A stretch of DNA of 19,967 nucleotides from an uncultured Collinsella sp. GTDB lineage: Bacteria > Actinomycetota > Coriobacteriia > Coriobacteriales > Coriobacteriaceae. The position numbers were made by a program, and so were the translations under genes. Shown in pieces: positions 15,400 to 19,967 of the stretch. The stretch's first letter is position 1, and each line of letters starts with the position of its first letter. Location: contig UQKV01000041.1 in NCBI GenBank assembly GCA_900541665.1, positions 1 through 19,967 of the forward strand, in the 5' to 3' direction. Under the pieces are notes generated by a model that made no database searches, was not told where the DNA came from, and saw only the letters and a program-made list of their open reading frames with translations.

Positions 15400-16338
15400 A
15401 TGACAGACATCGTCCACGTCGAAAACCTCGTCAAGCGCTATGACGACCTTATCGCGCTCGACCACTTTAACCTCAGCATCGCTCCCGGCGAGATCTTTGG
15501 CCTGCTGGGCCCCAACGGCTCGGGCAAGACCACGTCCATCAACTGCATCCTGCAGCTGCTCGCCTACGACAAGGGCACCATCGAGCTGTTCGGCGAGCCC
15601 ATGACGCCCGCCCGCTACGACCTCAAGCGCCGCATCGGCGTGGTGCCGCAACAGGTGGCGGTGTTCGACGAGCTCACCGTGCGCGAGAACATCGACTATT
15701 TCTGCAGCCTCTACGTCAGCGACCGCAAACGCCGCCGCGCGCTGGTGGACGAGGCGATTGACTTTGTCGGCCTGGGCGACTTTACCAAGTTTCGCCCCGG
15801 CAAGCTCTCGGGCGGCCTGGCGCGTCGCCTCAACATCGCCTGCGGCATTGCGCACAAGCCCGAGCTCATCTTCTTTGACGAGCCCACGGTGGCAGTCGAC
15901 CCGCAGAGTCGCAACGCCATCCTGGAGGGCATCTGCCGCCTGCGCGACGAGGGCGCCACGGTGGTGTATACCAGCCATTACATGGAGGAAGTCGAGCAGA
16001 TCTGCAGCCGCATCATGATCATGGACGGCGGCCGCGTGCTGGCGCAGGGCACCAACGACGAGCTCAAGCGCATGATTCAGATGGGTGAGAAGATCGTGAT
16101 CGAGGTCGGCGAGGTGCCGAGCGCGGCGCTCGGTGCCGTCGCGAGCCTGCCGCATGTCCTGGACCTGTCGGCGACGGCGGGCCAGCTCACGTTTTCGTGC
16201 GAGGCGAGCCCGCATAACCTGACGGACATTCTCGATGCGCTGCGCTCGCATGACGTGGCGCTCGGCCGCATTTATTCCGAGCCGCCGACCCTCAACGACG
16301 TGTTCCTCGAGATCACCGGCCGCGAGCTGCGCGACTAG
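15400..16338 (+). CDS. ABC-2 exporter ATPase subunit
   Basis: ATPase (312 residues) of a drug, peptide or lipid-type exporter. Motifs: Walker A GPNGSGKTT (37-45), Q-loop VVPQQ (81-85), signature LSGGLARRLN (136-145), Walker B LIFFDEP (156-162), D-loop VDPQS (166-170) and H193. The LSGGxxRRLN form and DEPTVAVDPQSR are typical of ATPases paired with ABC-2 membrane proteins. The C-terminal 100 residues form the accessory domain common in this group. ATG at 15400 has AGAAGGG seven bases upstream; an upstream in-frame start at 15334 would add 22 unconserved residues. It is followed after nine bases by the first permease and is divergent from a two-component system, an arrangement typical of stress- or antimicrobial-responsive exporters. 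Confidence 0.93.
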   Translation: MTDIVHVENLVKRYDDLIALDHFNLSIAPGEIFGLLGPNGSGKTTSINCILQLLAYDKGTIELFGEPMTPARYDLKRRIGVVPQQVAVFDELTVRENIDYFCSLYVSDRKRRRALVDEAIDFVGLGDFTKFRPGKLSGGLARRLNIACGIAHKPELIFFDEPTVAVDPQSRNAILEGICRLRDEGATVVYTSHYMEEVEQICSRIMIMDGGRVLAQGTNDELKRMIQMGEKIVIEVGEVPSAALGAVASLPHVLDLSATAGQLTFSCEASPHNLTDILDALRSHDVALGRIYSEPPTLNDVFLEITGRELRD

Positions 16339-16347
16339 GGGGCAGTC

Positions 16348-17535
16348 ATGTTCAACACCATCATCACTACGGTCAAGACGCTGCTGCGCCGGCCGAGCAC
16401 GTGGGTCTGGGGCGCTCTCTTTCCCATTGCGCTTTCCACGATGTTCATGTTTATGTTTGCGAACCTCAGCTCCGACGGTACGGTCGACCCGGTGCCGGTT
16501 GCCGTCGTGGCGGACGAGGCTTGGAACGTTTCGACCTTTAAGGGCGTGGCGACGTCGCTTGCCAAGCAAGGTGACGATCAGCTGCTCGAGATCCACGAGC
16601 TCGACGACGCAGCCGATGCGAACCGTGCGCTTAAGGCCGGCGAGGTTGCGGGCATCTATACGGTCGACGACGCAGGCGTACCCAAGCTCACACTGCTATC
16701 GAGCTACGACAGCTCGCGCGCATCATCGGTGCTCACCGATCGCAGCATCCTGGAGACGGTGGCAAGCTCGTATACACAAAATGCCGAGCTCATGTCCCAG
16801 ATTGCCCAGGACAACCCGGCGGCGCTCGCCGACCAAGAGGCGGTTGCGCGCGCCCTGTCGCTCGAGGGCGGCACCCGCCGCGTAAGCCTGACGCGCACCA
16901 CGCCCGATGGCACGGTCATCTACTATTACGCGCTCTTTGGTCTGGTGGCGATGATGTCTGCCGAGTTTGCCGCCTTGAGCGTCGTCGATCTGCAGCCCAA
17001 TCTGTCGGGCCTCGGCGCACGTCGCTGCGTGGGCGGCCTTTCCAAGACGGCGTCGCTGGCCGGCATCTTTGTCGGCTCGTGGCTGGTTTCCTTCGCCTCG
17101 ATGGCGATCGCAATCGGCTACGTGCGCCTGGTCGTGGGCGTCGACTTTGGCGGGCGCGAGGGGCTGTGTCTGGTGGGCGGCGCCGCTTCCGCGCTTGCCG
17201 CCACGGGCCTGGGACTCTTTGTGGGCACACTTCCCGTTAAGGGCGGCAAGGCGTCCAAGTCCGGCATCCTCACGGGCTTTGCTACCACGTGCGCCCTGTT
17301 CGCCGGCCTCTACGGCGAGCCGGCGATGGCGCTTGCCGACGACGTCGCCCGCGCCTGCCCGGCCGAGTGCTGGTTCAACCCCGTCAAGCTCATCTGCGAC
17401 ATGTTCAATCGCCTGTATTTCTTTGAGGACCTGGGGCCCTTTGCTGTTCGCGCGGGCGCGCTCGTCCTGATGGCCCTGGTGTTTGTCGCCGCCGCTACGC
17501 TGATCTTTGGAAGGAGTCGCTATGAGCACCTTTAA
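16348..17535 (+). CDS. ABC-2 type permease, first subunit
   Basis: Integral membrane subunit (395 residues). One hydrophobic segment lies near residues 18-40, then an extracytoplasmic domain of about 150 residues (about 41-190), then about five membrane segments (about 190-390). This matches the ABC-2 family type with a large external loop after the first helix. It has no catalytic motifs and would form the translocation path with the ATPase at 15400 and the second permease. Start ATG lies nine bases after the ATPase stop, with GGGGG upstream. Its end overlaps the next gene by 14 bases. The substrate cannot be inferred from sequence. Confidence 0.88.
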   Translation: MFNTIITTVKTLLRRPSTWVWGALFPIALSTMFMFMFANLSSDGTVDPVPVAVVADEAWNVSTFKGVATSLAKQGDDQLLEIHELDDAADANRALKAGEVAGIYTVDDAGVPKLTLLSSYDSSRASSVLTDRSILETVASSYTQNAELMSQIAQDNPAALADQEAVARALSLEGGTRRVSLTRTTPDGTVIYYYALFGLVAMMSAEFAALSVVDLQPNLSGLGARRCVGGLSKTASLAGIFVGSWLVSFASMAIAIGYVRLVVGVDFGGREGLCLVGGAASALAATGLGLFVGTLPVKGGKASKSGILTGFATTCALFAGLYGEPAMALADDVARACPAECWFNPVKLICDMFNRLYFFEDLGPFAVRAGALVLMALVFVAAATLIFGRSRYEHL

Positions 17536-18727
17536 GACCGCGCTTCGCATGGCGCTGGCGCACCCGTTCTACCTGCTCATCTATACGGTGTTCATCTCGC
17601 TCATGGGCGTATTCATCGCGGCATCGGTGAGCTGGAACTCGTCGCAGCTCACCGAGTACAAGCCCTACGATGCCAACGTGATCGTGGTCGACCGCGACGA
17701 CAGCGACCTTTCGCGTGCGCTTACCAAGCATCTGGGTTCGCGTTTTGAGCTGGCCACGGGCATCGGCGACGATACGTACGACCTTGCGGACGCGCTCTCC
17801 AAGAGCAACAGCGCCAAGGGCAGTGCCGACTGCGTGTTCTTTATCCCGGAGGAGTTTGAGGACGACCTCGTTGCGGCCGCCCGCGCGGGGGAGGCCCTGC
17901 CCAAGCTCGACGTGACCTACGGTTCCGGCACCATGGCGGCGGCGCTTTCGTCTGCCGAGGCCTCGCGCTGGATCTCGCTCGCGGGCGCTGCGGCGGCGCT
18001 TGAGCCCGCTGCTTCTAACGGCGACGTTGCCAAGGCCGCCGAGCATGCCGCTGCAAAGCGCGCGGAGGTCCAGATCGAGCAGGTCAAGGTCGACTCGACG
18101 GCTGCCGCCACGCTCGAGTCGTATTTCAACTTTGGCGCGTACGCGATTATCTCGTCGGTCATCGTATCGGTGGGGTTGGTGTTTTCGGGCATGAACGAGC
18201 CCGAGCGCGTGCGTCGTATGGATGCCGGCCCGGTCTCCGAGCGCCAGCGCTCGCTTGCCGTGTTCGCGGCTGCCGCAGTGCTCACCGTCTGCATCTGGTT
18301 TGTGTCGAGCATGATGGGCGTTGTGGGCTTTGCCGGCGCGGTCGCCGAGGTCGGCGTGGGCCGTGTGTGCCTGGCGCTGTCGACGACGTTTGCCCTGGCA
18401 TGCACGCCGCTGGCCGTTGGCTTTGCGCTGTCGAGCCTGGGCGCGCGCGAGGAACTGCTCAACGGCGTGGGCAACTTACTCGGCATGCTCATGACGTTTT
18501 TGGGCGGCGCCTGGATGCCGCTGTCGCTCATGGGCTCGGCCGTGCAGACGGTGGCGCACTTTGTGCCGACGTATTGGGTGAACGACGCGATTGGCAAGGC
18601 GCTCGCTTCGGATCTGACGTCTGCCGTGTTGGGCGACATCGCCTGCGACCTGGGCGTCACCGTGCTCTTCGCCGCCGCCATCGCCGCCGTAGGCCTGGCC
18701 CTCTCACGCGCCAAATCCCGCGCCTAG
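17522..18727 (+). CDS. ABC-2 type permease, second subunit
   Basis: Integral membrane subunit (401 residues) with the same layout as its upstream neighbour: one N-terminal helix (about 12-36), an external Ala-rich domain (about 37-198), and about five or six C-terminal helices (about 200-395). A PTYWVND motif near the last helices resembles the conserved region of ABC-2 permeases. ATG at 17522 is chosen because GGAAGGAG (17509-17516) lies five bases upstream; an alternative TTG at 17507 has no such site. The 14-base overlap with the previous gene points to coupled translation and a heterodimeric exporter. No hairpin terminator is obvious in the 81 bases after its stop. Confidence 0.88.
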   Translation: MSTFKTALRMALAHPFYLLIYTVFISLMGVFIAASVSWNSSQLTEYKPYDANVIVVDRDDSDLSRALTKHLGSRFELATGIGDDTYDLADALSKSNSAKGSADCVFFIPEEFEDDLVAAARAGEALPKLDVTYGSGTMAAALSSAEASRWISLAGAAAALEPAASNGDVAKAAEHAAAKRAEVQIEQVKVDSTAAATLESYFNFGAYAIISSVIVSVGLVFSGMNEPERVRRMDAGPVSERQRSLAVFAAAAVLTVCIWFVSSMMGVVGFAGAVAEVGVGRVCLALSTTFALACTPLAVGFALSSLGAREELLNGVGNLLGMLMTFLGGAWMPLSLMGSAVQTVAHFVPTYWVNDAIGKALASDLTSAVLGDIACDLGVTVLFAAAIAAVGLALSRAKSRA

Positions 18728-18771
18728 TCTGAAATAAATCCTAGGCCTCGCCCCAAAATAGTTCGCCAAGG

Positions 18772-18799
18772 TTTACTATTACGTTCATAAAGTAGTACG
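18772..18799. promoter_or_regulatory. Imperfect A/T-rich palindrome upstream of the MacB-type ATPase gene
   Basis: TACTATTA (18774-18781) faces TAAAGTAGTA (18788-18797) in an otherwise GC-rich region, 12 bases before the start codon. This could be an operator overlapping a promoter, since TACTAT resembles a -10 box. The evidence is position, composition and symmetry only. Confidence 0.35.
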
Positions 18800-18808
18800 A
18801 GGCTAACA

Positions 18809-19534
<726 letters not shown>

Positions 19535-19542
19535 GCGGCGCC

Positions 19543-19967
19543 ATGACACCTCTCGCAAAACGTCTCCCGCGCGAGCTGCGCCGCAATATCGGCAAGTACC
19601 TGGGCATCTTTTTGCTTATGTGCGGAAGCATCGCCCTTACCTCGGGCTTTTTGCTCGCAGCGCATTCCATCGGCTGCCTTATCGACGGCATGCGCGATGC
19701 GTACACGATCGAGGACGGCCGCGTGACCACTTCCTTCGAGGCCACCAAAGACCAGCTCAAGGCAGCCGAGGACGCGGCCGACGACGTCGGCGGCGTCACG
19801 CTCTACAAGAATTTCTCCATCGATGCCATCATCAAAAAGGCGTCCGGCGACGACGGCACCAAGCGCACGCTGCGCACCTATGCGCACCGCACCAAGGTCG
19901 ATATCGCGTCCTACTGTGAGGGCAAGGAACCCAAGGCGGACGACGAGGTGGCCATCGACCGCGTCTT
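19543..19967 (+). CDS. FtsX/MacB-type ABC permease, C-terminus cut by window edge
   Basis: The first 141 codons of a membrane protein. A basic N-terminus (KRLPRELRRNIGKYLG) precedes one hydrophobic helix (about 18-42), followed by the start of a large external domain. This is the usual start of FtsX/MacB-type permeases that partner the ATPase just upstream. ATG at 19543 follows the ATPase stop by eight bases with only a weak GGCGG site, so coupling to upstream translation is likely. Later membrane helices lie beyond the window. Confidence 0.82.
   Translation, partial: MTPLAKRLPRELRRNIGKYLGIFLLMCGSIALTSGFLLAAHSIGCLIDGMRDAYTIEDGRVTTSFEATKDQLKAAEDAADDVGGVTLYKNFSIDAIIKKASGDDGTKRTLRTYAHRTKVDIASYCEGKEPKADDEVAIDRV

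Overview
The window is GC-rich, densely coded DNA with short intergenic gaps. Three things suggest an anaerobic gut Actinomycetota of the Coriobacteriia, with Collinsella as best guess: an Ech-type energy-converting [NiFe] hydrogenase, a giant LPXTG surface protein made of FctA/Spy0128-like isopeptide repeats, and G+C-rich drug-exporter-like ABC operons. The organism call is an inference from gene content and composition; no marker gene is present.

Region 1 (1-4976, + strand) is a tightly packed hydrogenase operon. A membrane protein cut by the left edge fuses a NuoL/EchA-like ion-pumping module to a NuoH/EchB-like module. It is followed by EchC (NuoB-like), EchD (NuoC-like, with a long Ala/Lys tail), EchE (catalytic large subunit with both nickel-binding CxxC motifs) and EchF (2x[4Fe-4S] ferredoxin). 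Subunit order and sizes match six-subunit Ech hydrogenases, which couple ferredoxin oxidation and H2 formation to ion translocation.

Region 2 (4977-5455) is non-coding. It holds a strong hairpin, copy 1 of a roughly 153-bp structured repeat, a second short repeat, and a cluster of TGTCTCA/TGAGACA heptamers before the next gene.

Region 3 (5456-12850) is one gene for a 2464-residue cell-wall protein: signal peptide, von Willebrand A domain with an intact metal site, thirteen tandem isopeptide-forming repeats, and an LPTTG sorting signal. No sortase or other pilin gene lies in the window.

Region 4 (12851-13418) lies between convergent genes. It holds two hairpins, then copies 2 and 3 of the structured repeat facing each other, with a second copy of the short repeat between them.

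Region 5 (13419-18727) is a NarL/LiaR-type response regulator and a DesK/LiaS-type histidine kinase on the minus strand. They are divergent from an ABC-2 exporter operon (one ATPase, two permeases) that they probably regulate. Region 6 (18809 to the right edge) starts a second transporter of MacB/LolD type: an ATPase and the N-terminus of an FtsX/MacB-type permease.

The most unusual signal is the 152-154-bp structured repeat, present three times. Each copy has a perfect or near-perfect 25-28-bp outer inverted repeat of different sequence, an inner stem with compensatory changes, invariant internal spacings (20 and 44 nt), and a conserved apical motif ACAAAAYCGCAGGTAGA. Every copy lies just 3' of a gene in the sense direction of that gene. 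I do not recognise it as a described family.
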